Origin: Ruminococcus sp.
GTDB taxonomy: Bacteria; Bacillota; Clostridia; Oscillospirales; Ruminococcaceae
Assembly: GCA_017620025.1 (NCBI GenBank)
Contig: JAFZRF010000039.1
Coordinates: forward strand, 1-37,524
Length of the DNA: 37,524 bases
Direction: 5' to 3'
Program-made: the position numbers and the translations under genes
Notes under the pieces: model-generated
The model's database searches: none
What the model was told of the DNA's origin: nothing
Seen by the model: the letters and a program-made list of their open reading frames with translations, nothing else
Part shown: positions 16,815 through 24,652 of the stretch, piece by piece
Layout of the letters: every line of letters starts with the position of its first letter
How positions within the stretch are numbered: the stretch's first letter is position 1

Positions 16815-17060
16815 TCAGTCGGAGATGTTGTCCTCTTCTCCGCAGCCGATGTACTCAGGTGTAACGACCACATTTCCTCTGCCGTCGAGCAGGGGTGTAA
16901 GGCCGGAATAGCCTTCGCCGACAGTGTTTATGTAATTCACGCCGGTAACTGTATCAACAATTACATGAAGGGCGCCGAGGCCGTATGTCTTCTCGAGCTT
17001 CTGCTCGTGAGTTACTATGAAACGTCCGCGGTCCTTTTTCTTCTTTTCCTTATCAAACAT
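16815..17060 (-). CDS. Small conserved protein, DUF6440-like
   Basis: The 81-residue soluble protein has a basic start (FDKEKKKKDRGRF), then the pattern VTHEQKLEKTYGLGALHVIVDTVTGVNYI and GYSGLTPLLDGRGNVVVTP. This resembles a short family common in Clostridia that I recall as DUF6440: a strand, a 'D..TGV.YL' turn and a 'SGLTPLLD..G' end. It lies seven bases after an HAD gene and 74 before purC, in the same direction. The function is unknown, and the family name is from memory and needs a profile search. Confidence 0.72.
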   Translation of the reverse strand: MFDKEKKKKDRGRFIVTHEQKLEKTYGLGALHVIVDTVTGVNYINTVGEGYSGLTPLLDGRGNVVVTPEYIGCGEEDNISD

Positions 17061-17067
17061 GGCTGTA

Positions 17068-17721
17068 TTACCTCCCTGTAATGATGTCTGCCGCCTGCTG
17101 CGGCGTATCTGCTATGAGCTCCGCTCCGCCGGATTCGAGCTCCTCCCTGCTGCCGTATCCCCAGAGAGCCCCGAGGCAGTCTATGCCCGCCCTGTGTGCT
17201 CCTGCGATATCGTTGAGCCTGTCGCCGAGCATCAGCACGCTGCTGCGGTCAGTGATGCCGGCCCGGGAGAGAACGTAGTCTATGACCTCATGCTTTTCGA
17301 TGCGTGTGCCGTCGATGCCTGCTCCTCCGATAATGTCGAAGTACTGCATCAGTCCGAAGCGCTCCATTATCCTCTCAGCGTAGGTATCCACCTTGCAGGT
17401 GGCAACGTGAAGGCTTATGCCGTTATCCCTGAGGCGCCCGAGCAGCTCCGGGATGCCGTCGTATACACGGTTCTCGAAAAGACCTATGGTGCTGTATCTC
17501 TCACGGAATACCCTCACAGCCTCGGCGGACTGTTCTTCGTCCATGCCGCAGAGGTTCCGGAAGGACCATTGCAGCGGCGGGCCGAGAAAGCGGTCGGTAT
17601 CTTCAGGCATATCAAAGCCCATTACGTCAGAGGCGTGGCGGAGGCAGTTTATCACTCCCTCACGGGAATCTGTAAGTGTGCCGTCAAGATCGAATAGTAC
17701 TGTGCGGTAGGGTTTTATCAT
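17068..17721 (-). CDS. HAD-family hydrolase, phosphoglycolate phosphatase-like
   Basis: The 217-residue protein has HAD motif [16 protein letters not shown] at residues 8-22, a helical cap (about 20-85), motif III around a Lys in [15 protein letters not shown] and motif [19 protein letters not shown] near 163-179. It then has the [20 protein letters not shown] tail typical of Gph/PpaX-like members. It overlaps purE by four bases (ATGA), so the two are translationally coupled. A nucleotide or sugar-phosphate substrate is plausible from context but not shown by sequence. Confidence 0.88.
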   Translation of the reverse strand: MIKPYRTVLFDLDGTLTDSREGVINCLRHASDVMGFDMPEDTDRFLGPPLQWSFRNLCGMDEEQSAEAVRVFRERYSTIGLFENRVYDGIPELLGRLRDNGISLHVATCKVDTYAERIMERFGLMQYFDIIGGAGIDGTRIEKHEVIDYVLSRAGITDRSSVLMLGDRLNDIAGAHRAGIDCLGALWGYGSREELESGGAELIADTPQQAADIITGR

Positions 17722-18218
17722 AAAGCAGCGATCTGCTCCTGTAATGCCTTGTCCTTGGCGATAACGCCCTCAGCCATTGCCTTCTTCTCTGCTGCGAGCT
17801 TCTCTGCGAGAGCTGCATCGGAAAGGGCGAGTATCTGTACTGCAAGTACGGCTGCATTCTTTGCTCCGTCAATGCCGACTGTGGCTACAGGTACTCCGGG
17901 GGGCATCATGACTGTTGCGAGAAGGGCATCCATGCCCTCGAGAGCCTTTGATTTCATGGGTATGCCGATAACGGGGAGAGTGGTGTGTCCTGCCACTACT
18001 CCGGCAAGGTGAGCTGCCATGCCTGCGGCGCAGATGATGACGCCGAAGCCGTTCTCTCTTGCTGATGAAGCGAACTCTGCTGCCTCTGCGGGTGTGCGGT
18101 GTGCGCTCATTACACGGCATTCAAACTCAACGCCGTACTTCTTCAGCTCTGTAAGTGCTGACTTTACTACCGGGAAGTCGCTGTCGCTTCCCATGATTAC
18201 TGCAACTTTCATTGACAT
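17718..18218 (-). CDS. purE: N5-carboxyaminoimidazole ribonucleotide mutase
   Basis: Moves the carboxyl group of N5-CAIR to give CAIR. The 166 residues show [12 protein letters not shown] at 8-19, the catalytic MSAHRTP near 38-44 and [18 protein letters not shown] near 63-80, as in class I Pur[19 protein letters not shown] follows near 115, and the C-terminal helix is Ala/Lys-rich. AGGAG stands seven bases before the first ATG. Class I PurE normally works with PurK, which is not in this window. It is the first purine gene of the minus-strand run, after a membrane-anchored protein gene. Confidence 0.96.
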   Translation of the reverse strand: MSMKVAVIMGSDSDFPVVKSALTELKKYGVEFECRVMSAHRTPAEAAEFASSARENGFGVIICAAGMAAHLAGVVAGHTTLPVIGIPMKSKALEGMDALLATVMMPPGVPVATVGIDGAKNAAVLAVQILALSDAALAEKLAAEKKAMAEGVIAKDKALQEQIAAL

Positions 18219-18259
18219 AATATATCTCCTGTCTGCCGGGAATACCGGCGGTTATTACA

Positions 18260-19438
18260 TTATTCAGCCTGTATCACGGTCTCCTCCTGCTGATACAGCT
18301 CCTGCTCCCCGGCCTGAGGAGTTTCCGGCTGCACGTCCTCCGGTGTCTCCGGCTGCGGTGTCAGCGGCTCTCCTGTCTCCGGATCGTATTCCTGCGTCTG
18401 CGGCGGCTCCGGCTTCGGATAATCGGGGCTCTCCTTGTTGAATGAGCCTGATACTGCGATCAGATCATTGAGGCTGCCGCCCGAGAATGTTACCTTGGCG
18501 GCGCATTCCTCTGTGAGCTTTTTGGTCTTGCCGTCATTTTCATCGGAGTAGGTTATCTCCGTATCAGCCTTGACCGATATCGCATATCCCGAACTGCCGT
18601 TGTCAAGACGTGTGTTGTATATGTATATCTCATTGACGCCCTTCAGCTCCTTCTCGAGTATCTTGTGATCATCGGGATAGAGCTGCTGGAAGGCTCGTGT
18701 CGCTGAGGTTATCTGTCCGAGCAGGTCTTCGTTGCCTGTATAGGCAAATTCAAGGTATACTCCAGTATCGCTGACCATCTTCTCAAGCATCTGTGTGCTG
18801 AGCTTCTGGAGGATTATCTGGCTCGTTACCTCCATCGTATAGGCGCATCCGAGGCTCTCGCCCGAAAGCTTGGCCCTCTCGCATACCACACCGCCGGAAG
18901 TGATGCCGTAGGTGAATATGCCGCCCTTATCGACGAGTATAAGCTTGCCGTCGGAGAACTTCGCCCCCGTCCACGACTGGCGGAATACCGGGATGAAGCT
19001 CTTGTCATAGACAACGAACTGTCCGTCCGCAGCTGCTTCGCCGATATAGAACGTGAAGCCGTCCTTCTGGTGATGCGTTATGCTGCTGTAGATAAACGGC
19101 ACTGTGATGTTGCCCTCGAAATCTATACAGCCGAACAGCACCTTTCCGCCTATCCTCTTTGAGGCGATGCAGGTATCATCTCCGGCAAAGGAAAGCTCGA
19201 GCCATTCGGGAGCAACGATGACTCTGTCACGGCTGTCAAGTATGCCGCAGAGCCCGCTGCTGTCCTCGAAGATATCGTTGCCGTCCGGATCGGAGGCGAT
19301 CCTTTTGGAGATCTCGGGCTGATTGACTCCGCCGCTGACCTCATCCGGCACTGACGAATAGAAACGTGTTACCGCTGCTGCAAGTATGATTATGACTACG
19401 AACAGCAGGGACACGACGAGTTTTGTACGCTTATTCAT
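18260..19438 (-). CDS. Membrane-anchored extracytoplasmic protein, WG-repeat-like
   Basis: Not firmly recognised. The 392 residues have one N-terminal hydrophobic anchor (about 8-28). A beta-rich segment follows (about 55-175) with strands such as CGILDSRDRVIVAPEWLEL and FGCIDFEGNITVPFIY, resembling degenerate WG/KWG-type repeats ('G.id..G..v.p..y'). Then comes a mixed alpha/beta part (about 185-330) and a Pro/Glu/Gln-rich tail (about 335-392) suited to the wall or an extended linker. It lies seven bases after the glycosyltransferase gene and 41 before purE. Confidence 0.75.
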   Translation of the reverse strand: MNKRTKLVVSLLFVVIIILAAAVTRFYSSVPDEVSGGVNQPEISKRIASDPDGNDIFEDSSGLCGILDSRDRVIVAPEWLELSFAGDDTCIASKRIGGKVLFGCIDFEGNITVPFIYSSITHHQKDGFTFYIGEAAADGQFVVYDKSFIPVFRQSWTGAKFSDGKLILVDKGGIFTYGITSGGVVCERAKLSGESLGCAYTMEVTSQIILQKLSTQMLEKMVSDTGVYLEFAYTGNEDLLGQITSATRAFQQLYPDDHKILEKELKGVNEIYIYNTRLDNGSSGYAISVKADTEITYSDENDGKTKKLTEECAAKVTFSGGSLNDLIAVSGSFNKESPDYPKPEPPQTQEYDPETGEPLTPQPETPEDVQPETPQAGEQELYQQEETVIQAE

Positions 19439-19444
19439 TTTCTA

Positions 19445-20398
19445 TCAAAGACCGGAGGCCGCCTTCTTGCTGCGGTAGCTCTCCTCGGTCTCGCTGGCGA
19501 TGTATATCGGACGTCCCTTGGTCTCAAGGTAGGTCTTCGCCATGTACTGACCGAGTATGCCAGTGCATATCATATCAAGACCGCCGATGAGCGTTATAAG
19601 GCCTGCAAGGGCAAGTCCGCCGGAAGCGCATATAATGGCGATGATGAAGAGTATCAGCGATGCACAGCAGCTTATCATGCCGAGTATTATTGCCACGAGA
19701 AGCGGCGCTGTGGAAAAGGCGATGATACCTTCTATCGAATAGCGGAACAGTCCCCAGAAGGACCAGGAGGTCGTACCCTTTGCTCTCTCGACATTCTCAT
19801 AGGGCATATACTTCACCTTGAAGCCCACCCAGCTGAAAATACCCTTGGAGAAGCGGTTGTACTCGCTCATCTCAAGTATCGAATCTACCATCTGACGGGT
19901 CATGAAGCGGAAATCCTGCGCTCCGTCCACGATCTCGGTCTGTGATATCCTGTTCATGATCTTGTAGAACTTCATGGCGAACCATGAACGCACCTTCGAT
20001 TCGCCCTTGCGGCTGGTGCGGCGTGTGGTGGCGCAGTCGTACTCGCCGTTCCTCACGTAGCTGTACATCTCGGGCAGGAATGCCGGCGGATGCTGGAGAT
20101 CGGCGTCCATTACAACGACGAAATCACCCTTCGCATTGCTCAGACCGGCATACATACCGGCCTCCTTGCCGAAATTTCTCGAAAAGGAGATGTAGCGGAC
20201 ACGCCTGTCCTGATCCGCAAGAGAACGGAATATCTCAAGGGTCTTGTCCTTTGAGCCGTCATTTATGAAAAGGAACTCGAAATCAAGCTCCGGGTAGGTC
20301 TCAGCCATCTGTGATGTGACTTTTGTTATCTCTTCATAGAACAGAGGAAGCACTTCCTCCTCGTTATAGCAGGGCACAACTATGGAAAGCAGTTTCAT
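19445..20398 (-). CDS. Membrane glycosyltransferase family 2 (GtrB/DPM1-like)
   Basis: Starts at the ATG at 20398 (MKLLSIVVPCYNEEEVL, 317 residues), with GGAGG upstream. The GT-A domain shows PCYNEE at the start, FLFINDGSKDKTLEIF near 46-61, the metal-binding VMDADLQHPP near 104 and a QDFRFMTR/W-x-GFK segment near 175-205. Two C-terminal hydrophobic helices (about 230-290) match polyprenyl-phosphate glucosyl- or mannosyltransferases, which load a sugar on undecaprenyl phosphate at the cytoplasmic face. The sugar and acceptor cannot be read from sequence. It is the first gene of the long minus-strand run, behind a promoter at 20463-20491. Confidence 0.9.
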   Translation of the reverse strand: MKLLSIVVPCYNEEEVLPLFYEEITKVTSQMAETYPELDFEFLFINDGSKDKTLEIFRSLADQDRRVRYISFSRNFGKEAGMYAGLSNAKGDFVVVMDADLQHPPAFLPEMYSYVRNGEYDCATTRRTSRKGESKVRSWFAMKFYKIMNRISQTEIVDGAQDFRFMTRQMVDSILEMSEYNRFSKGIFSWVGFKVKYMPYENVERAKGTTSWSFWGLFRYSIEGIIAFSTAPLLVAIILGMISCCASLILFIIAIICASGGLALAGLITLIGGLDMICTGILGQYMAKTYLETKGRPIYIASETEESYRSKKAASGL

Positions 20399-20462
20399 AA
20401 TATCCTCCCTCTTTATATAGTATCCGGAAAGCGCATTACCCTCTCCGGCAAATACACTATTA

Positions 20463-20491
20463 ATTATACTACAATTATCCCGATACTGCAA
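20463..20491 (-). promoter_or_regulatory. Candidate promoter of the minus-strand gene run
   Basis: Minus strand: TTGCAG, 17 bases, perfect TATAAT, about 64 bases before the glycosyltransferase start. The -35 is a weak match. The stretch 20399-20707 has no gene that I can support; it is AT-rich and separates the two divergent transcription units. Confidence 0.55.
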
Positions 20492-20707
20492 GAGATATTT
20501 TGAAAAAATTTCGCCGTATCCGGAAATACCCTTCCTCCGGCGTAAAGTTATATCAAATTACTATGCTTGTCTGAAAAAATGTATATATTCTTCGTCTTTA
20601 GTCATTTTAAACAGGACATTATGGATAAAAAACCTGATAACGATTTGTTGTTTTCTACGAAAAAATTAAAATCGGTATAATTTCCGCAGTTTATTATTAA
20701 AAAAGTG

Positions 20708-20736
20708 TTGATTTTTTTTGTCGTATCAGGTATAAT
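20708..20736 (+). promoter_or_regulatory. Strong sigma-A promoter for the 803-residue protein gene
   Basis: TTGATT, 17 bases, TATAAT. The expected transcript start is near 20743, giving a leader of about 220 nucleotides before the ATG at 20965. Confidence 0.8.
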
Positions 20737-20752
20737 ATGATTAAGAATAGTG

Positions 20753-20950
20753 CCCGCATATCTGACGTCTGTCCGGAGGCCGGACTGCGTTCGTGATATG
20801 CGGGATATCGTCCGACCGCCCGACCGGTCACAAGAAATCGGCAAGCCGCTGCCGTAAAGCGGCAGACGCAGGTCACTGCGCAGGTCACGCACCGGTTCAT
20901 ACAGTCGCTGTATTGCTCTTTCCGGTGTTCCTCATACCCGCTGTACTGCG
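20753..20950 (+). promoter_or_regulatory. Long structured 5' leader, class unknown
   Basis: A ten-base stem cccgcatatc (20753-20762) / gatatgcggg (20795-20804) encloses a perfect inner hairpin gtccgg-agg-ccggac (20771-20785). Downstream, two mutually exclusive six-base hairpins share bases: gccgct/agcggc (20845-20863) and ctgccg/cggcag (20849-20865). GGTCAC occurs three times (20826, 20871, 20883). It matches none of the common riboswitch consensus motifs I checked by eye (TPP, SAM, cobalamin, c-di-GMP, guanidine). AAGGAG precedes the ATG. Confidence 0.6.
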
Positions 20951-20964
20951 TTAAGGAGAGCATT

Positions 20965-23376
20965 ATGGATGTTACACTTGTTACTACTTCCTTCAATGAC
21001 ACGGTCCATGGTACATTCAACGGAAAATTCACAGGCTGTAAGATAAACCTGCAGAAGTCCGAGAACGCTACCAAGTTCCGCAGAACTCATCTTATGACTG
21101 ACCTGGGCGAGATCACCTGCGAGAAGTGCAAGGCAAGGATCGCAAAGGAAATGATCAAGGCCGATCAGAAGGAAATGAAAGTGCTCCTCAAGGAGGAGAA
21201 GCTCCGTGCCAAGAGAGGCATCGAGGACGAGGGCATCGTTCCCCTCGGAAATACAACTGCAAAGATCACAGGTAACCAGCGCCACGACGACAGACGTGAC
21301 AGACGTGATTACGGCGGCGGTACTGAATACAGAGGCAGCAGTGCTTCAAACAGCAGCAACTACGGCGGCGGTTCCGAGTACAAGGGCAGCAGCAATAATT
21401 ACGGCGGCGGCACTGAGTACACAGGCAGCAGCAACAACTACGGCGGCGGCACCGAATACACAGGCAGCAGCAACAACTACGGCGGCGGTACTGAGTACAC
21501 TGGCAGCAGCAATAACTACGGCGGCGGCACTGAGTACAAGGGCAACAGCTATAACGAGCCCGCACAGGAAGAGCGTCCGAGACCTGCTCAGAAGCCCGCT
21601 GAGGAGAAGCCCATGGATGAGTTCAGCGCATTCATCGCTGCTCAGCCCAAGCCGAGAAATCCCCAGCCCCAGCCTCAGGCTCAGCCCCAGACACCTCTGG
21701 ATGACCCCTTCGCTGTTCCGGCACCCGCACCCGCAGCTGCACCCGCTGACGATGACGATTATCTCGCACAGTTCGCTATCCCGAAGCCGGCAGCTCCCGT
21801 TCCGCAGGCAGCCGCTCCTCAGGACGACTTCCTCGCACAGTTTGCTATACCTGCTCCCGCTCCGGCACAGCCCGAGCCCGCTCCTCAGCCTCAGGTACAG
21901 CAGCCTGCTCCCGCTGTGAACTCCGGCGACGATATAATGAATATGTTCTCAATAGGTGCCAAGCCCAGCTCTGAGCTCGACATCTTCAGCAATAACAGTG
22001 CTCCCGCAGCACCCAGCGCTTACAACAATTCCGATGTTATAGACGTTGCTGCTGATGCACTGACTCCCGCAGGCGCACCCGCAGAGGCAGAGCCCGGCAA
22101 TTCCGGCAACTCCGAGTGGGACCGTCTTGCAAACCAGCTCTTCGGCTTCGGCGGACAGGAGGCTCCTCAGGCAGCTCCGGCACAGCCCGCAGCTCCCGCA
22201 GCTCCGGCTCCTATGGGCATGGACGATCTGAGCTTCCCCGCACCCGGACAGACAGCTGCTCCGATACAGCCCGCTGCTGCTCCCGCACTTGACGATATCT
22301 CAGCTCCCATACTCGCTGATATCTCATCCGCTGCTGACGAGATCGTTGTTCCCGAGGCAGTATCCGATGATTATAACACCGGTCTCTCTGACGAGGACTT
22401 CATGGAAGAGGACGTTGACGATTCCGAGCTCCTCGATACAGACGATGATACAGCCGCTATAGAGGATATCGTATCCGCAGCCGCTGCTCAGGTAAGACCT
22501 CAGCCCGCTGCTCCCGTTATCCCGCAGGCTCCCGTTACTCCCAAGGCTCCTGTTGCTCCTAAGGCTCCCGCACAGCCCGCAGCAGTACAGCCCGGTACTC
22601 CGGTAATGCCCGCAGGTGCAGTTCCTCCCGCAGGCGCTGCTCAGCCCATCGTTACAGTTCCCCAGTTTGCAGGCTATGATGCTGCAAACCAGCCGATATA
22701 TACATACATCCAGATGCAGCTCACAGGCTACGATCAGAACGGCCAGCCGATTTACGCTCCCATGCCGGGTCAGCAGATGCCTATCCCGCCTGCAGCTCCC
22801 GCATACTCAGGTATGCAGTCCACTATCGGTGCTACATCACTCGGCACAGGCCAGAATGCAGCTCTTATCAATCAGATCCTCAACGAGCCTACTGATCCTT
22901 CAAACCTCACAATAGGCCAGAAGATCGCTGCTGCAAACGCTAACGTTGCCGATGTCCAGAACGTATCCAAGATCGCTGTACACCAGCACAACAAGGGTGC
23001 TTCACAGACATTCATCAGTGCTATTTCCGGTGCAAAGGCTTATGCAAACCAGAGCCTTACCGATACTCAGGGTCTCCAGCAGCATACAAGAGTTCTCGGC
23101 TCAGTTGAGGACGTACTCGCTGCTATGGGCGACACAAGCTACAAGCAGAAGCAGGCTGAGGCTGCTGCAAGACAGCAGGGCCCTGCCGGCGGAGCTAATT
23201 TCCACGTTGACGAATACAAGCCGTCTTCAAGACGTCCCGTACAGGCTTCTTCAAGACCTCCCATGCGTACTGTAGAGGATGAGAGATTCCTTACAAAGTC
23301 CGAGCTGAAGGCCAAAAAGAAGCAGGATAAGATCGATGCCAAGTTCAAGAAGGACATGGCCAAGAGAGGTCTCTGA
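20965..23376 (+). CDS. Large Ala/Pro/Gln-rich protein with YGGGTEY repeats, unknown function
   Basis: Not recognised. Of 803 residues, the N-terminal ~90 look folded and carry three Cys (GCKINLQ; CEKCKARIAKEM), possibly a small zinc site. They are followed by a Lys/Glu-rich helix. Six tandem units YGGG[TS]EY[TKR]G follow (about 116-195). A long disordered Ala/Pro/Gln part has recurring short motifs: DDDYLAQFAIP and DDFLAQFAIP, DDIMNMFSIG, LDDISAPILADISS. A pair GYDAANQPIYTY / GYDQNGQPIYAP sits near 571-595, and the C-terminus is very basic (KSELKAKKKQDKIDAKFKKDMAKRGL). No signal peptide. It looks like a cytoplasmic scaffold with linear binding motifs (inference). Confidence 0.85.
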   Translation: MDVTLVTTSFNDTVHGTFNGKFTGCKINLQKSENATKFRRTHLMTDLGEITCEKCKARIAKEMIKADQKEMKVLLKEEKLRAKRGIEDEGIVPLGNTTAKITGNQRHDDRRDRRDYGGGTEYRGSSASNSSNYGGGSEYKGSSNNYGGGTEYTGSSNNYGGGTEYTGSSNNYGGGTEYTGSSNNYGGGTEYKGNSYNEPAQEERPRPAQKPAEEKPMDEFSAFIAAQPKPRNPQPQPQAQPQTPLDDPFAVPAPAPAAAPADDDDYLAQFAIPKPAAPVPQAAAPQDDFLAQFAIPAPAPAQPEPAPQPQVQQPAPAVNSGDDIMNMFSIGAKPSSELDIFSNNSAPAAPSAYNNSDVIDVAADALTPAGAPAEAEPGNSGNSEWDRLANQLFGFGGQEAPQAAPAQPAAPAAPAPMGMDDLSFPAPGQTAAPIQPAAAPALDDISAPILADISSAADEIVVPEAVSDDYNTGLSDEDFMEEDVDDSELLDTDDDTAAIEDIVSAAAAQVRPQPAAPVIPQAPVTPKAPVAPKAPAQPAAVQPGTPVMPAGAVPPAGAAQPIVTVPQFAGYDAANQPIYTYIQMQLTGYDQNGQPIYAPMPGQQMPIPPAAPAYSGMQSTIGATSLGTGQNAALINQILNEPTDPSNLTIGQKIAAANANVADVQNVSKIAVHQHNKGASQTFISAISGAKAYANQSLTDTQGLQQHTRVLGSVEDVLAAMGDTSYKQKQAEAAARQQGPAGGANFHVDEYKPSSRRPVQASSRPPMRTVEDERFLTKSELKAKKKQDKIDAKFKKDMAKRGL
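21310..21549 (+). repeat. In-frame 39-bp tandem repeat
   Basis: Six units encode YGGG[TS]EY[TKR]G[SN]S-type sequence inside the 803-residue protein. The inner units are nearly identical at DNA level (tacggcggcggcac...), so copy number may vary between strains by slippage or recombination. Confidence 0.9.
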
Positions 23377-23400
23377 TCCGTAAAAACCGAATACTAAAAC

Positions 23401-23432
23401 GAAGCGCTGAACATGAAAGTGTTCAGCGCTTC
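23401..23432 (+). terminator. Intercistronic hairpin without a T-run
   Basis: Perfect arms gaagcgctgaac / gttcagcgcttc with an eight-base loop, 24 bases after the 803-residue gene and 24 before the next gene. The bases after it (tgcaaag) are not a T-run, so it is more likely a processing or stabilising hairpin, or a leaky terminator, than a full stop. Confidence 0.55.
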
Positions 23433-23455
23433 TGCAAAGAAACGAGGTACCCTAT

Positions 23456-24517
23456 ATGTCAAATAACGATATCATTGCTGAGCTGAAGGCTAAGCTCGGC
23501 GATTCCCGTGAGGAGAACGAAAAGATACTGCGTGAGGCAGCAGAGCGCTTTGCAAAGGACGGAAACACCGAAGGCTTCAGGGCTGCTGAGCAGCTCATGC
23601 TCGAGAACCTCCCCGAGGCAAGAAGAAAAGAGATCGAGCGTCTCACAACGATTGACGGTGAGCGCCTTGACGATATCTATGACCGCATCAACAAGCTGAT
23701 GCGTGAGCATGATCTCCTTGCCGCCAAGCCCCTTGCAGAGAAGCTCTACAAGAAGATAACCGTTGAGTATGCAGAGACCGATACGGAGAAGTTCGTATCA
23801 CTCAGGAACCCCTTTGAGGACGAGCTCTGTCAGCATCTCTTCAAGTCGGAGAAGACACTCAAGCGTGCTCCCTTCGACTTCTCTACCTACCTCACCACAT
23901 ACGCTTTCATTCTCCTTGAGACAGGCGGTACTATCGATTCTCTGCCCGTACTTGAGAAGGCAATAGCCTTCAATCCCGTAGACGTTGCTCCGAGATTCGA
24001 GATGGCAGAGATCTACAAGATAACCAAGAACTTCAAGAAGCTGACCGAAATAACGAGAGAGACTCTGAAGATATGCTCCTCACCTGTTGCCATTGCCCGC
24101 TGCTACGCGAATATGGGCTATGGACTCACAGACCTCGGTGAGTTCGAGGATGCTGCCGCATTCTACGTTGCAAGCGTGAGATTCGCTCCTAATCCGGCTA
24201 TACCGCTCGAGATGCAGCACCTTGCAGACCTCAAGGGCAGCCCCCTTGTACGTCCTACTATCGAGCAGACCACAGAGGTAATGGAGAAGTATGACATAGC
24301 ATTCGGCGCAGACCCGACAGTCATCGAGCTTGCTTCAAACCTTGCCGAGTTCAACCTCAGACACAACAATATCCCCGATGCCGTAAGGGCAATGAAGATC
24401 GTTTACAACCTCACACTCAACGAGGACCTCAAGAAGATAATCCTCAGCTATGAGCCCGAGGAAGAGGGAGACAGATCAGGCATCACCCAGACGATCAATC
24501 CTGAGACTGAGGAATAA
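23456..24517 (+). CDS. Helical-repeat (TPR-like) protein, unknown function
   Basis: The 353-residue all-helical, acidic protein is without signal or membrane segments. Residues about 140-235 show TPR-like pairs: YLTTYAFILLETGGTIDSLPVLEKAIAFNP, DVAPRFEMAEIYKITKNFKKLTEITRETLKIC and ARCYANMGYGLTDLGEFEDAAAFYVASVRFAP. Each has the small/large residue pattern and a Pro at the repeat end. The N-terminal 130 residues are helical and charged. It follows the 803-residue gene by 79 bases and ends in a terminator, so the two probably form an operon. A TPR partner for a protein full of short linear motifs is an attractive but unproven pairing. Confidence 0.8.
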   Translation: MSNNDIIAELKAKLGDSREENEKILREAAERFAKDGNTEGFRAAEQLMLENLPEARRKEIERLTTIDGERLDDIYDRINKLMREHDLLAAKPLAEKLYKKITVEYAETDTEKFVSLRNPFEDELCQHLFKSEKTLKRAPFDFSTYLTTYAFILLETGGTIDSLPVLEKAIAFNPVDVAPRFEMAEIYKITKNFKKLTEITRETLKICSSPVAIARCYANMGYGLTDLGEFEDAAAFYVASVRFAPNPAIPLEMQHLADLKGSPLVRPTIEQTTEVMEKYDIAFGADPTVIELASNLAEFNLRHNNIPDAVRAMKIVYNLTLNEDLKKIILSYEPEEEGDRSGITQTINPETEE

Positions 24518-24528
24518 ACAGTAATGAT

Positions 24529-24554
24529 AAAGGGCGCACAGATGTGCGCCCTTT
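24529..24554. terminator. Bidirectional terminator hairpin (GGGCGCACA stem)
   Basis: Perfect 12-base arms aaagggcgcaca / tgtgcgcccttt with a 2-base centre, 11 bases past the TPR-like gene stop. It is flanked by A and T residues on both sides, so it could also end transcripts from the facing DUF3810 gene. The same stem core recurs at 30536-30554 and 33808-33826. Confidence 0.8.
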
Positions 24555-24601
24555 CATAGTATCAATAATGAAGAATCGGGAAATACTTTTAGTATAACAG
24601 T

Positions 24602-24630
24602 TTGACATTCACCCTTCATGGTGATATAAT
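24602..24630 (+). promoter_or_regulatory. Consensus promoter pointing antisense into the DUF3810 gene
   Basis: TTGACA, 17 bases, TATAAT: a perfect match to the sigma-A consensus with ideal spacing. It lies 22 bases outside the 3' end of the minus-strand gene 24653-25753 and points into it. No plus-strand gene follows before 25872. Confidence 0.75.
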
Positions 24631-24652
24631 ATAACTGACTATACGGAGCAGT

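Noticed and set aside
20621-20680. 19-codon frame starting MDKKPDND upstream of the 803-residue gene
   Set aside because: Poor ribosome binding site, no matching promoter in front, and it lies before the mapped-looking promoter at 20708-20736.
21206-21919. 237-codon Thr/Ser/Ala-rich frame inside the 803-residue gene
   Set aside because: Shifted reading of the repeat and Pro/Ala-rich part; low-complexity shadow.
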